From: Omphiscola glabra
Taxonomy: Eukaryota; Mollusca; Gastropoda; Lymnaeidae
Assembly (NCBI GenBank): GCA_964017045.1
Contig: OZ024811.1
Location: forward strand, 12,925,818 to 12,989,817
Length of the DNA stretch: 64,000 nt
Reading direction: 5' to 3'
The notes under the pieces are model-generated. The model was given only the letters and a program-made list of their open reading frames with translations. It did not search any database and was not told where the DNA came from. The position numbers and the translations under genes were made by a program. Shown here piece by piece: positions 45,660 through 57,683 of the stretch; position 1 is the first letter of the stretch, and the number at the start of each line of letters is the position of its first letter.

Positions 45660-47964
45660 TTAATACTGCTTGTGGATGACAGATATAATGCTTGTATCCG
45701 ACAGAGATACTGCTTGTGTCTGACAGAGATACTGCTTATGGCTTACACAGATACTGGTTATGGCTGAAAGAGATACTACTTGTGACTGACAGAGACAGTG
45801 GTTCTGGCTGACAGAGATACTGCTTGTGGCTGACAGAGATACTGCTTGTGGCCGATAGAGATACTGCTTGTGGCAGACAGAGATACTACTAGTGTATGTA
45901 AACTGTATGTCTGAGTTACCTACATGAAATGAGGTGGGGAGAGCTGAGTTAGAGGATGTTTTGTGATCGTGAATAAGAAGTGCTTCCGTTTTGTTATCGT
46001 TAAGTTTCAACTTGCTGAGTGTCACCCATGACTTGACATCAGCAATGCTCTCCTGCAAAGTCCAGACAGCGGAATCGACAAGAGAGGGATGGGTATGCTT
46101 GTATAGCTTCGTGTCATCCGCGAATGAATGGCTCTCCACAGCATGCCTCTTGATTAAGAGGAGCAGTGGCCTGTAAATAGAACCAATCCCAAAACGGACC
46201 CCTGTGGCACTCCATACACCAAATCAGCACTGCCGGAGAGACAGCCGTCGACAGCGTCCGCCTGCGTTCTATTGGAGAGGTAGGACTTAAACCAAGCCAA
46301 AACTGAACCAGAAATGCAAAAGTAATTTTCAAGGGTTTGGTAAAGGGTTTCATGTTCGACGGTGTCAAAGGCAGCACTGAGGTCCAAGAGGATCAGGAGG
46401 GAGACATCACCGCTGTCCAATGCGAGCAAGAGGTCATTGGTGATTCTCAAGAGAGCTGTCTCAGTGCTATGGAAAGGTCTATAGGCTAATTGATTAGGAC
46501 TGAGAAGAGAGTTGTCGTTTAAGTAAGCAAAAAGTTGTTATAGAACTAGTTTTTCAATGACTTTAGATAAAAATGACACGTTATATACTGGTCTATAGTT
46601 TTTTTTTATATTATTTTCATCCAGACCAGGCTTCTTAAGCAATGTTTTGATGACAGCTGACTTACAAATAGATGGAACAGTGCCAGAAGAAAAGCTATCA
46701 TTTACTATAGGGGTTATCGTTGGGAGCAAATGATCTAACGAGTCAACCAACAGTGGGGTGGAGATGTGGTCCAAAGAACATGACGTAGGCTTAGACTTCA
46801 GAATAGTACTTTTGACCTCTTGTTCTGAAACCGGTTTAAAACTTTTGAAATGTGAACTAACACAAGAAAAAGGAGGCAAATCAAGAGGGGGGGGGGGATA
46901 TGTCAAGTCAATCAAGGTCAGCGCGGATGTCAGCAATTTTGCTTGTAAAGAAATTACAGAACATATCTGGTTGCTGGGGCAACGGATGCACTGAAGGTTG
47001 CACTCTGAGGTTGCTACAAACATCGAACAACTGCTTGCCGGTTTTACCCATAATTATCTTTTGGCTAAAAAACAAAGTCTTTGCAAGACAAACAATTTTG
47101 GTTACACGTTTCTTGGCAGCGTAATAAATCTGCCTAAAAACAGAAGACCTAACCTCAGCCACTTCTTTTCCGCATTACACCGCTCTTTCTTGGCACTGCG
47201 TAGTTTCTCCCTTATGGTTGCATACCTAACATTACGGCGGGTGAGGGGGGCATTCCGTTCATGCACAGTGCGCAATGATTGTGTAGTGTTTCCAAAGTAG
47301 GGCAGAGGACAGGGGACACTTCCAAACTCAGATCATGCTTAAAGGCATTACTATTTATAGCACACAAACTGCGGACCTCCCTGAACTGATGGAGAGGAGA
47401 GGATGTATTAACTTTAAGCTCACAAGCAACAAAGAAGTGGCCTGAGGAAAGCTCTTCAGTCACTGAAGTAGAGGTAACTACAAAGCCTGAGGCCTATGTA
47501 GCACCCAATCAATAATATATATACGATTATGAGTCGGTTGGTCGACTGATTGCTTAAGACTAAATAAGTCCAAAAGATCAATCATATTATTAGTGGAGGG
47601 GTGCTGTGGCTGGTTGAAGTGAAAGTTCATATCGCCCACTACAATATAAGCGCCAGCGAATGTGTAGCAGTGATCCAGCAGATCCGGGAACTTCCGATGA
47701 AACACAGCATATGTAAGTTTATTTTTCCTGTTAGGGCAGATGCGATAAATGCACATAAAATGAACGCTCTGCTTGGGGCACCAGCAAGGTAAGTTGAACC
47801 GCTTCAAACGATGTGTGAGCAAATGAAAAGTCTGTGACAACGGCTAGATAACGGGACAGATCTAAGTGTCCCGAATTGAATTTTTTATCATTATAATTAT
47901 AACAATAATTATAGAAAACTTTCCTGTTTTTTTTTCGGTACACATAAGTATCCAAGGCAGCCAT
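45660..47964 (-). mobile_element. broken non-LTR retrotransposon (LINE, Jockey/CR1/L2-like): endonuclease and reverse transcriptase
   Basis: Read on the minus strand: endonuclease part (47964-47478) with VVGDMNFHFNQ and a later DWVLHRP; linker (47162-46908); RT start with NIKKNYRPVYNVSFLSKVIE; RT core with LLILLDLSAAFDTVEHETL and YGVPQGSVLG; and the catalytic block SFADDTKLY. Breaks are an in-frame stop at 46538-46540, frameshifts around 46140-46180 and between the endonuclease and RT, and replacement of the RT C-terminus by a 22-bp array. It is non-functional. Confidence 0.88.
45668..45895 (+). repeat. 22-bp array GATACTGCTTGTGTCTGACAGA type, about ten copies
   Basis: Array core GATACTGCTTGTGGCTGACA. 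It abuts the LINE reading frame and extends it with repeat-coded residues. Confidence 0.9.
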
Positions 47965-48035
47965 CTTGATTTTTTTTCTTAATTAATGTAATTTAATTTT
48001 TAAGTTCATGATTATATTTTTTAGATTGTATGTAC

Positions 48036-48117
48036 AGCGTGGTGAGTCCAGCCCTGGGCTGGGGTACCACGCTATAGAAAACTACCATTAATAATAATTA
48101 TTATTATTATTATTATT
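48036..48117 (+). mobile_element. LINE/SINE 3' end: long hairpin plus (ATT)n tail
   Basis: AGCGTGGT-gagt-CCAGCCC-t-GGGCTGG-ggt-ACCACGCT forms a near-perfect stem-loop (48036-48073), followed by ATAGAAAACTACC and an (ATT)n tail to about 48117. A 3' hairpin and a short simple-repeat tail are typical of L2/CR1-type LINEs and their SINEs. The orientation is opposite to the RT fragment next door. Confidence 0.75.
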
Positions 48118-50651
48118 TCTTGACATGTACATGTGTGTCTTTAATTCTGTTGTAATTAAACAGTTATTGTGGGTTGGTCCGCCTGTGTTTTTAGTATAGT
48201 AATAGCATTAATAGATTGAGAGTGTCATTGAGTGTTAGTGTGAGTTTATTGAGATTAGTTTAGAGTACTTAATTAAGAAATATAATCATACCCTAGACAT
48301 AGCCCTGGTGGAAGTACCAATCTAAAGTTTCAGTGGGGACCTATAAAAAAACACCTATAAATAACAAAAACGTAACTATCATATTCATTTTGCCGTAGTG
48401 CAAGAAATCCCCTCAACTTAAAATCTGAATGGAGGATTATTTCCCGGGGTCTGGAATTCTAAGAACTCCGCCCAGTACCCATCCGGAAGAACAAACCGTT
48501 AGCCTGTATCAATAGGACCGCGCGCTGATAGGACTTGACACCCATGTTAGCCAATATCAGTAGGACCGCGCGCTGATAGGCCTTGACACCCAATATAGAC
48601 ACACCGCTAGAAAGTCCACATATCACTACGTACAAGGTAAAAAGCTATCGAACAACGTACCGCTGTGATCTCCACTTTCGTTCTCGCCCTGATAAGCCAC
48701 GGAGGAGAGGACTAGAGAAACCATTTCATACGTTGAAGTGACGTCACAACTTGATTAATCTCATCAAAACCATTTTATGTTGATAAAGTTGTCTTAAATG
48801 TCTGATCGCCCAGAATTCTATAACAAAGCTATCGACTATTAATGATGAATGTTAAGCATCGCGGGAGGCCAATGTGTATAATCCATAAAACCTAGAAATA
48901 AATCATAATATGCAAAGGCTTCTCTTATCCTTAACTACAACCACCTCTTTGACGTATTGTGAATTCCGTGTAAATAAAAAGTTCATTTACAATTTAGGAA
49001 ATTTTATTATGGATTCTCTTAATACATACGTATACGTGAATATGTTTATAAGTATGTCTCTTGGTGAGTGACTTTGATCAGTATTACGGACCGTTATATA
49101 TGGAGAATTTAATCTCTTAATTTTAGTCTATGGCTCGTTTAGAAACAGTCCATAATAAAGAACGATACCAACGTTTAAAAATAATACCAAATACGACGAC
49201 AATTAAGGCCAGAGCTAATTACAATTAATAACCTTTTAATTTGTGAACTTCAATTAAATAATAACAGCAAGAGAGATATTATTAAAATTATAAACTTACA
49301 GATTTTCTGGTACCGGTACTGTATATAAAAATACAATGAGCACAAAATTGTATGAGGGAATTAAAATCTCTACACACAACAAAGTATAATGACACATAGT
49401 ATGCCTCGTAATCAAGGAAAGGAAAATCCTCCCTCTCTATCGGTCAGCCCTTTTTATAGGCAGTTTCAGATGATCATTCTGGAAATGGAACACACAGTCT
49501 TACTGCTTCCCACATTTTCTAGATTGTTCTATCATGTTCCACAGAAACGGATGAAACAAAAGTATCATCAAAGGGATATTTTTTTTCTAGCCGCCCCAAC
49601 ACAGGACCGACTTGCAAGAGGTCATGCACGTGGAAGGCGGGCAAAGCGTCTTAAAATACGTCATCCCTTATAACAATCAGTCATAAAACCCACTAGACAC
49701 GAGCGGGTGAAAAGCTCATACGAGAGCTACCCACATACACCTACCATAGAAGTCATATAACAACATATTGTATAGATTTGATTGTGATAGAAGCAGATCG
49801 ATTTTATTCACTACTAAAACGGAAATATGTATTTCGAATTTGGTTTCTATTGAGAATAAGACAATTGTGACAATAGTGTTTTTTTTTCCCTTCTTAAAAT
49901 GTAGAAGTTCCATTTTAAATACATGCTAGTAGTTTCTCTAGAGTTATATGTGACGCGTGTTCATTAACTATTATAGATTCTAGTCGGTGAAGCTCCTGCT
50001 AGGAATGTTGGAATTTTTTGTTGTTGAAATTTTGTTGAAGGGAAACAATTCTTGAAATTTATTCCAGAGTTATTTCCCTTTAAGTTTCCCTATCCTCCCT
50101 TTTTCAAATGACTGGAAGCGGTCTCCCAGCACGTAGACACCCCAGTGATAATGAGTATTTTAGAGTTTTTGTCACACAGCCATGCCAGTGAGATGGTCGT
50201 ACAAATCACGTGATAGCTTATTCTTTCTGGTGACATCAAGACCTGGGTCATATTGGTCCGCACTGATTGACCTTGAACTACTTTCTCAGGGGCACGTTGA
50301 GCCAAAACACAATATACAGACTTTAAAAAAACAAAAAACAAAAAAAGACCATCCTGAATGATCCCTTCTACCTGACATCACATATAAAACAAGGTTGACC
50401 AGTTGCGTCAGTGCTTTGGTGTGTCATCGTTCAGTGGCAGAGATTTCAGCCAATCAAATTTAATGTCGGTATTTTGGGGGGCATACTTAAAATGATGCCT
50501 CCTTTATGGGGATTTGTTAAAAAAGTGTCAGAGAATATGAGGGCTGATTGCTTTTTTTTTTTTTAATGTAATTATTTGAGGTTAATCTATACCGGCTATA
50601 TCAAGGATTTTATCAGTAGATCTATGCCTAATTTTTCTGTTACTTGCTTCC
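48118..50651. other. no gene seen
   Basis: Holds a two-copy ~48-bp duplication at 48508-48598 (TAGGACCGCGCGCTGATAGG) and an open frame at 49389-49673 (94 codons) without recognisable motifs. Otherwise ordinary AT-rich DNA. Confidence 0.5.
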
Positions 50652-50985
50652 GTGGATGTGGGTGTGGATGCGGGTGGGGATGTGGGTGGGGATGTGGGTG
50701 GGGATGTGGGTGTGGATGTGGGTGTGGGTGTGGATGTGGATGTGGGTGTGGATGTGGGTGTGGGTGTGGATGTGGGTGGGGATGTGGGTGTGGATGTGGA
50801 TGTGGGTGTGGGTGTGGATGTGGATGTGGGTGTGGGTGTGGATGTGGGTGTGGGTGTGGATGTGGGTGTGGATGCGGATGTGGATGTGGGTGGGGATGTG
50901 GGTGTGGATGTTGATGTGGGTGTGGATGTGGATGTGGGTGGGGATGTGGGTGTGGATGTGGATGTGGATGTGGATGTTATTTTCA
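50652..50985 (+). repeat. GT/G-rich hexamer array (GGATGT / GGGTGT)
   Basis: About 55 hexamers of GGATGT and GGGTGT types with local higher order. All open frames on either strand here are artefacts. Confidence 0.97.
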
Positions 50986-51744
50986 AAGCTTCTCCTTTTT
51001 AGAAACAACCCCAGCCCTCCCCCCTCCCCCCCGAAAAAAAACAGAAAAAAAGAAAAAGATGATAAGTGCAAAGGATGAGACATGATAATCATTGATGAAA
51101 AATTCAACCGCGACATTTGAACATTGTTAGTGATTCAGTGTCTTACACACCTCAGTAAATATGTCTGCTTTTCATTTACCGTGTTCAAAAGACTAATTAT
51201 TATCATATACGTGAGGTTGAAAAAAAAAAGGGGGGGGGGTCTCTTTGGTTCTATAAAATAGGCTGGCGTGTCGCTTTGCTTCTCAATGATTGTGCAATTA
51301 CTCAAAACCGTTTGGGTGCCTGTGCTCTATAATCATATAAACATCATTGACAAGCCACCATCATTCCAGATCATTCTGGCGACATTTTCACCACCCGTCC
51401 ACTCCGTCGTGACTACCCCAACCCCACCTTCCCATATCCCCACATGCTCCCCCTCAATATTACGCGTGCAATGAAAACAGTGTCCTCCTTAGTTCAACCA
51501 CATAAACATAAAACACACGTGTTTTAACTTAAGGTCCTTAAACAGAGGGGTGGGTGACATTTAAACTGTCTTGCGCTTTGACAAATGGCAAATATATAAT
51601 TAAATATATCGATCCGTTCCCAATAAGACAAAGAGTTCATGGGGATCCTGCAAGACACCTAGCGCAGGTCTGTTAGAGTTCGTTTGTGCATGTGTGTGAC
51701 GTCACCAAGTGCTGTGTGTGCTGTCACATGGTATCTCTAGGCAA

Positions 51745-52080
51745 GATCGCTAGGTGATGCCATTGGGTGCTGCCACTAGGAGATGTCACTAGGAGATGTC
51801 CCTTGGTGTCGCTAGGTGTCGCTAGGTGCTGTCAAAGGGTGCTGCCGATAGGAGATGTCCCTTGGTGTCGCTAGGTGTCGCTAGGTGCTGTCAAAGGGTG
51901 CTGCCAGTAGGAGATGTCCCTTGGTGTCGCTAGGTGTCGCTAGGTGCTGTCAAAGGGTGCTGCCACTAGGAGATGTCCCTTGGTGTCGCTAGGTGTCGCT
52001 AGGTGCTGTCAAAGGGTGCTGCCACTAGGAGATATCACTTGGTGTCGCTAGGTGCTGTCACTGAGTTATATCCCTACGTG
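51745..52080 (+). repeat. 59-bp array, about four to five copies, plus decayed flank
   Basis: The unit is GGAGATGTCCCTTGGTGTCG then CTAGGTGTCGCTAGGTGCTG then TCAAAGGGTGCTGCCACTA, at 51792, 51851, 51910, 51969 and 52028. Related GGTGCTGTC motifs extend to about 52200. The subunit GCTAGGTGTC is itself doubled. Confidence 0.92.
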
Positions 52081-52199
52081 CTGCCTGTAGGTGCTGACGC
52101 TAAGTGCTGCTATTAGGGGGCTGTCGCTGGGTGCTGTCCGGTGCGGTCGCTGAGTGTGGTCGCCGCGTGCGGTCGCTTTGTCCTATCGCAAGGTGCTAT

Positions 52200-53518
52200 C
52201 TCTATCTGCTGCCATCGACTTTACTTCTGTGGACGCCATACATTTTCAGCTGTCAGGTGCACCAAATAAAAATATAACTCTCGCTTTTCACACCTCTTGC
52301 CCATTGCGGTATCGATCTTACCCTGTATTCGAAAAGCTAAATAAATAAATATTCAAGTACAAAGGGAAACAAAAACAGAAATGATTTGACAAAATTTTGT
52401 TTAGTTTCATTGCCTCCCTTACAACTATTGCATAATATGATTTCAAAATACATTTTTATTATAAATGACATCGCTCTAGTATTCTTTGGATTTAACGTAC
52501 TCTCCCTTTATCTTATGATTTATTATTTTTAAAAATATATTTGATCTCTCTCCACTACTAATTCCTATTAGCTTATATTAGCTCCCTTTATTTTTACTAT
52601 ATTACTTACTGTATACATTTTCGGCAACTATCAATGAGCTTTTAATAACAATTTTAAAAGGAGTATTTAATATTTATCGAATTGCAAACATGCAATGTTT
52701 AGCTTTGTCGATTTTTTCATTTTTTTTTTTCGACAAGAAAAGAAGAAGAAAAAAAAAACAGTTTAGCTTTTTCGAGTACAGACCACTTTTAAATTTGGGC
52801 GTATGGTTAAAATATGTTTAAGAAACAGTGGTTGAATCTATGTGCAAGATAATTATTTAATAATCTCTTTAAAATAAAATTATAATAATAATGATTGTAA
52901 AAAGCATTAAAAAAATTTAAGTATTTTCAAGAACTAAAAGGAGAAAGCATTATAGGGAGAGACATATTGAGCCAATCAAGAGTTAAATACATCGACTCCA
53001 AGAAGTGTTGTCGATCCGCAAATACGGCTGTCCGAGTACGATTCACCCGATGCTGCCAAAACAGTCTTGGTGGCAGGCAATTATTTTTTCCATCAACTGC
53101 TTTCTGAAATCAAAATTGAAAGACATCTGAAATCTACCGGGTATTAACTTTTTATGGCATGCCGGCCAGTTGGCTAAGTCTATTCCTGGGCGCTATATTA
53201 ATTCTTCTTGTTTTGATCTTGTTCACTTCTTGTTCACCTCTTGTCCATCGCCGTCCTCTCGACAGCTCAGGGTGCCTTTGGAAATATTTTGCAGAATTTT
53301 AAAAATCTTCATTGCCAATCAACAGTTGTAAAGATTCGGTTTAAAAAAAAAAAATCTCATATCTAGAATTCTAATCAAGGTTTTTCAAATGGAGTCATTG
53401 TACTAACGTCATTTCGGTGTTTAACTACAAATCGCTGACTTCTCTTGGGGCGCAATTTACTACCGCTGAAATAATTCCTGTACAAGTTTGTGATACCTGT
53501 TTGAGTATTTTGAAATAA
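52200..53518. other. upstream region of the receptor gene
   Basis: AT-rich, with no exon or defined element seen. The receptor promoter should lie near its right end, but no core element can be named with confidence. Confidence 0.45.
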
Positions 53519-53558
53519 ATGATGGCGTTACGCGTCTGGTTGCTCTTGATCTGTTTGG
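53519..53558 (+). CDS. receptor exon 1, signal peptide
   Basis: Two adjacent ATGs (53519, 53522) start MMALRVWLLLICL; the exon ends one base into codon 14 at a GTAAGC donor. It is too short for ORF listings and was found by asking for an in-phase signal peptide upstream of the large exon. The first two intron bases are followed directly by a 45-bp tandem array. Confidence 0.85.
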
Positions 53559-56500
53559 GTAAGCACTGTGTCGGTCATGTCTGTTAGTGTCTCTATAAAT
53601 GCAATAAGCACTGTGTCGGTCATGTCTGTTAGTGTCTCTATAAAGGCAATAAGCACTGTGTCGGTCATGTCTGTTAGTGTCTCTATAAAGGCAATAAGCA
53701 CTGTGTCGGTCATGTCTGTTAGTGTCTCTATAAAGGCAATAAACACTGTGTCGGTCATGTCTGTTAGAGTCTCTATAAAGGCAAAAAGCATTGTGTCGGT
53801 CATGTCTGTTAGTGTCTCTATAAAGACAATAAGCACTGTGTCGGTCATGTCTGTTAGTGTCTCTATAAAGGCAATAAGCACTGTGTCGGTAATGTCTGTT
53901 AGAGTCTCAATAAAGGCAATAAGCACTGTGTCGGTCATGTCTGTTAGTGTCTCTATAAAGGCAATAAGCACTGTGTCGGTCATGTCTGTTAGTGTCTCTA
54001 TAAAGGCAATAAGCAACAAGGTCGCTTTATTATATATTTTCAGAAAAAAACGTCGTTTCCTGTAGGTATTGAAACCTGCCTATAAAGATTTGCATTTCAA
54101 GTTTAAATGAAATTTTCTCTTATTATCTTTATTATATAAATTCAGTATAATTGTTCATACGATTAATTTACTCTGCATGGCTAATTGTGTTTGTTTGTTT
54201 TTTAAAAATCATTATCGTTAAAGCTGGCAAGGCAAGTGCTCTATGATGACTCTACCTGACAAAGAAATATTTTTACAAGCCAGTTAATGGTTGAGTTTTA
54301 AGATTATTTAACATTATAATAAATTTGCCCAGCGCCGCCTATCACTATAAGAGGCGTGGCTACGGGTGGGTGCTTTTACAAGTGGTCTACATTTTATGAT
54401 TGTAACCTTCTCTGCCTATTTATATTCTCATGTTCACTTTACCATTGGTTGTATTCAATGCGTTTCCACGACCAATTCTGGTTCATTCATTTCTCCTTCC
54501 TTTAGAAGACAGTTATATAACAGACTTAAAGTTGACGTACCTCTGTATTAGTTGTATAACAGACTTAAAGTTGAAGTACTTCTGTATTAGTTATATAACA
54601 GATGTAAAGTTGACGTACCTCTGTATTCGCTGTATAACAGAAGTAGAGTTGACGTACCTCTGTATTAGTTATATAATAAAAGTAGAGTTGACTTTTCCTC
54701 TCTATTTAAACTGTTTCAGGTTTCTAACTTGTAGTTGGCAAAGTCTATCTACACTTAAACTCATTTGTTGCTTATGGGGTAGACAACCCTCAACCCGCGG
54801 GCCATGTGCGGCCTGGCACGTGAAATATTACTGATTTATCGATAATTAATTGATTCTTTGATGCAATTTGAACTTTTTGAAAGACGGCAAACGCCGGTAC
54901 GACACACTGACCCCTACTGACACTTACTGACCCTTACTTCGGTCTCTTTTATAAACACTCAAATGAAAATCATAATATTAAATAAAATTATATATATATA
55001 TGTTCATAAATTAGGGGTGGGGGTCACATTTTTTTAAATTTAAAAATAGTTTGGTTTGACGCTCTTATTTTTTATACGACACATGAAAGTAACTCTTGCA
55101 AATTTCACCAGCATATTTCATGAAATCAGAGGTACGGCAACGCACAATTATTTTTTTTGCCGCAACCTGAACTGCATTTATGATCTATTGCCACACCCAC
55201 TTTTACAATACAGATCTATGCCATCCTATTCAACTTGAGACTGTTTCCGTATAAAGAAATAAAATATCACGCATCGAACACATTTGCGGTATCTTTAAGA
55301 AACGCATTTAACGCAGTCATCGTGAGTTTTCCTTGTCTCGCTACTGAAAACAAGCATTGCACTGTACTGCATTTCATACCTAGAGAATACCATGTGTGGA
55401 TTTTGAAAAACTCCCTATCAACATATTTATATGTTGTCAACATCACGCATTTTAAAACATTATAATGATTATTACGAAAAACACTAGTTCTCTTGACAGT
55501 CTAAAAAATCTATTTAGTGTTTTTATATTATAATTTTGTTATTTGTTAATTCTTAATTCGTTTTTTTTTTATTTGTGTGACCTTCCACAGCTTTTCCCAG
55601 TCTAACCTTGGCATTTGAAAATGGATGCAAGTCAACTGGAGAGATCTTCGAAGGTATTGATAAGGCAAAATCAAATGCCGTGAATGGATGCAACTCCAAA
55701 TCTACAGACGTTTGTGGATGCAAGTCAGCTGGTGTGGATTGTACCGGAGCAGGTGTACCCATGGATAATAACGAACTAGCTATCGTTAAACCCAATTACA
55801 TTTATAGCAGGGATGACATTCTATCACTTGGATTTCAGGAATCATTATTTTTCATGTGTACTGGAGAAAACTTTTTGCCGTACACGTACGTTTGCACTGG
55901 CCGCGTAGAATGTTCTAACGGCAAGGATGAACAGTTCTGTTATGTAGGTAAACCAGTGGACCGTGGAAATAACATGACAGGGTGTGAGATGACATGTCCG
56001 ACAGGTTTTGCCTGCCATGATGGAGCGGTTGAGAGATCACATTTTAATACCACAATGAAATCATTGGACATATTTCCTAACCTCACTAAATGTTTAAATT
56101 TGACGGGCCTAAATCTAACTGCCGTAGTACAACCATTGACGTTAAAAAACTTATTAGAACTACACGCATCCTCCTGTGCGATACAGGATTTGAAAACAAT
56201 TTTTACAAATAATTTTACGACAGGTGCTCACACATTAGATCTAAGATTCAATCAATTGAAGACACTACACAACAAGGGGGACATTTCCATGTTTAGAAAT
56301 TTAAGATTTCTCAACTTATCCTACAATTTAGAACTTATTGAATTAGAATACGCATGCATCACATCAAAACAGATTGTGTCTTTAGATATTTCTCATACAG
56401 GTCTTTCATTTATTGAATTAGATTTATTTAATAAATTTTACCATTCTTTAATTTATCTTAACTTAAAAAACACCAAAATTCACAAATTTGACTTTTTGCA

Positions 56501-57683
56501 CAAAATAAAAGTATTACATTATTTTAACATAGAAGGGACAACTTTTGAAGAGTCAGATGCCGTAAAAGAACTCCGTCACCTTCAGATAAACGATTCATTT
56601 CTTACAGACAGTCCCTTATTGTGCTGTCCTCGTCTTATAGGACCAGGCATATCTGAAAAGGTATGCCAAGCTCCTGCTGACAGCATCTCCTCCTGTGACG
56701 ACCTTCTTGTTGACACTATCAAAACGTACCTCTTATGGCTGGTGGCCGTGTTTTCATTCTCTAGCAACATGATTGTTTTAATTTATCGAATCCATTTCGA
56801 CGCCTTCAATTTCATGAAGAACTACGGTATTCTGGTTGCCAGCCTCTCCGTAGCCGACCTTCTCATGGGCGTCTTTCTGCTCATCATCTCTTCTGTCGAC
56901 GTATACTACCGACAAAGCTACGCCTTGTTTGACGTAGTCTGGCGTCATAGCCCTCTGTGTGCCTTTGCCGGGTATCTGGCTATGTTTTCATTTTTAGTCT
57001 CAAACATATCAGTTTGTTTGATTACATTGGACAGGTATTTTATTATCCGTTATCCTTTAGGCGGACATTGCCTAAAGAAATATATAATGATGGCGATGGT
57101 AGGGGTCACATATATCATCGGTTTTATAATTGCATTAGTTCCTCACCTGTCCCAAGAGTGGCAGGTGCACTCCTCTAACGCATTATGCTTGTCTTTGCCT
57201 TTCATCACTAGACACCAGCGATCTGGGGGATCATACTCACAAGGAGTTTTTCTTGTTTTTAATTCTTTTCTTTTTCTTTTAATAATCTCTGGTCAGCTCG
57301 CCATACTTTTTCTATCCACGTGTCATAGAGGTTATAGGAGCGCAAGGAGAAGACGAGATGACACAAGAGTCCGTGGACAGCTTGTAGCTGTCATTCTGTC
57401 TCATGTCATGACCTGGTGCCCTGTATTCGTCTTCGGAGTTTTATCACTAGTTAGTGACTATGAAGTAAGTCCTAACGTATACGCTTGGCTAGTGATTGTC
57501 GTCACGCCATTCAATGCCTTATGCAATCCACTTATTTACAGTGGTATTGCAATATATAGACAAATACGTAGCGTGTGTAGAGATAGAAATTATTTTCTTG
57601 AAAATCTCCAACCGGTGTGTTTTAGAACACTACGTGCCACAAATAGAAATGAAACAAACATGATAGAAATGCAGGAGGTTTGA
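53519..57683 (+). CDS. leucine-rich-repeat 7TM receptor (LGR type C, GRL101/relaxin-receptor-like), two exons
   Basis: Exon 53519-53558 encodes MMALRVWLLLICL and ends in donor GTAAGC; exon 55591-57683 follows acceptor ccttccacag. The phases fit and complete a signal peptide (...AFPSLTLA). The protein is 710 residues. Next come a cysteine-rich segment (24-70), a degenerate LDL-receptor class A module (about 102-130, four of the usual six Cys, ending GKDEQFC), leucine-rich repeats (about 180-340), a hinge with CC...C...SSCDDLL (358-385), and seven membrane spans from about 391. TM3 ends LDRYF (D494-R495-Y496) and TM7 has NPLIY (659-663). These are hallmarks of LGR-type rhodopsin-family GPCRs, the type first described in pond snail as GRL101. 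The ligand is unknown; relaxin or insulin-like peptides bind vertebrate relatives. No frameshift was seen. Confidence 0.93.
53561..54018 (+). repeat. 45-bp array starting at the receptor exon 1 donor, ten copies
   Basis: The unit is AAGCACTGTGTCGGTCATGT then CTGTTAGTGTCTCTATAAAG then GCAAT. The first AAGC belongs to the splice donor GTAAGC; later copies read ATAAGC, so only the first keeps GT. Confidence 0.95.
54517..54695 (+). repeat. 39-bp array, between four and five copies, receptor intron 1
   Basis: ATATAACAGACTTAAAGTTG then ACGTACCTCTGTATTAGTT, with variants. Confidence 0.9.
54770..54830 (+). mobile_element. possible hAT end fragment in receptor intron 1
   Basis: ACAACCCTCAACCCGCGGGC then CATGTGCGGCCTGG resembles termini of hAT elements (CAACCCGCGGGCCGCATGCGGCC type). 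No matching second end was found. Confidence 0.35.
54831..55590. other. rest of receptor intron 1
   Basis: AT-rich intron with a TGACCCCTACTGACACTTAC short repeat near 54908-54937. No exon seen. Confidence 0.5.
55591..57683 (+). CDS. receptor exon 2 (ectodomain, hinge, 7TM and tail)
   Basis: One uninterrupted 2.1 kb exon encodes everything after the signal peptide, unlike vertebrate LGRs, which have many LRR exons. At its start a 9-11 base motif (GGATGCAAGTC) recurs at 55623, about 55686 and 55716 and encodes GC[KN]S repeats, a small in-frame expansion. The stop TGA is at 57681-57683. Confidence 0.93.

Noticed and set aside
49389..49673. 94-codon open frame with ATG
   Set aside because: No recognisable motif, no splice context and a length expected by chance.
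50582..51116. Long low-complexity frames (Cys-Gly, His-Ile, Thr-Ser repeats)
   Set aside because: Artefacts of the hexamer microsatellite.
53568..54065. Open frames of 163-165 codons on both strands
   Set aside because: A 45-bp intronic repeat whose unit is a multiple of three without stops.
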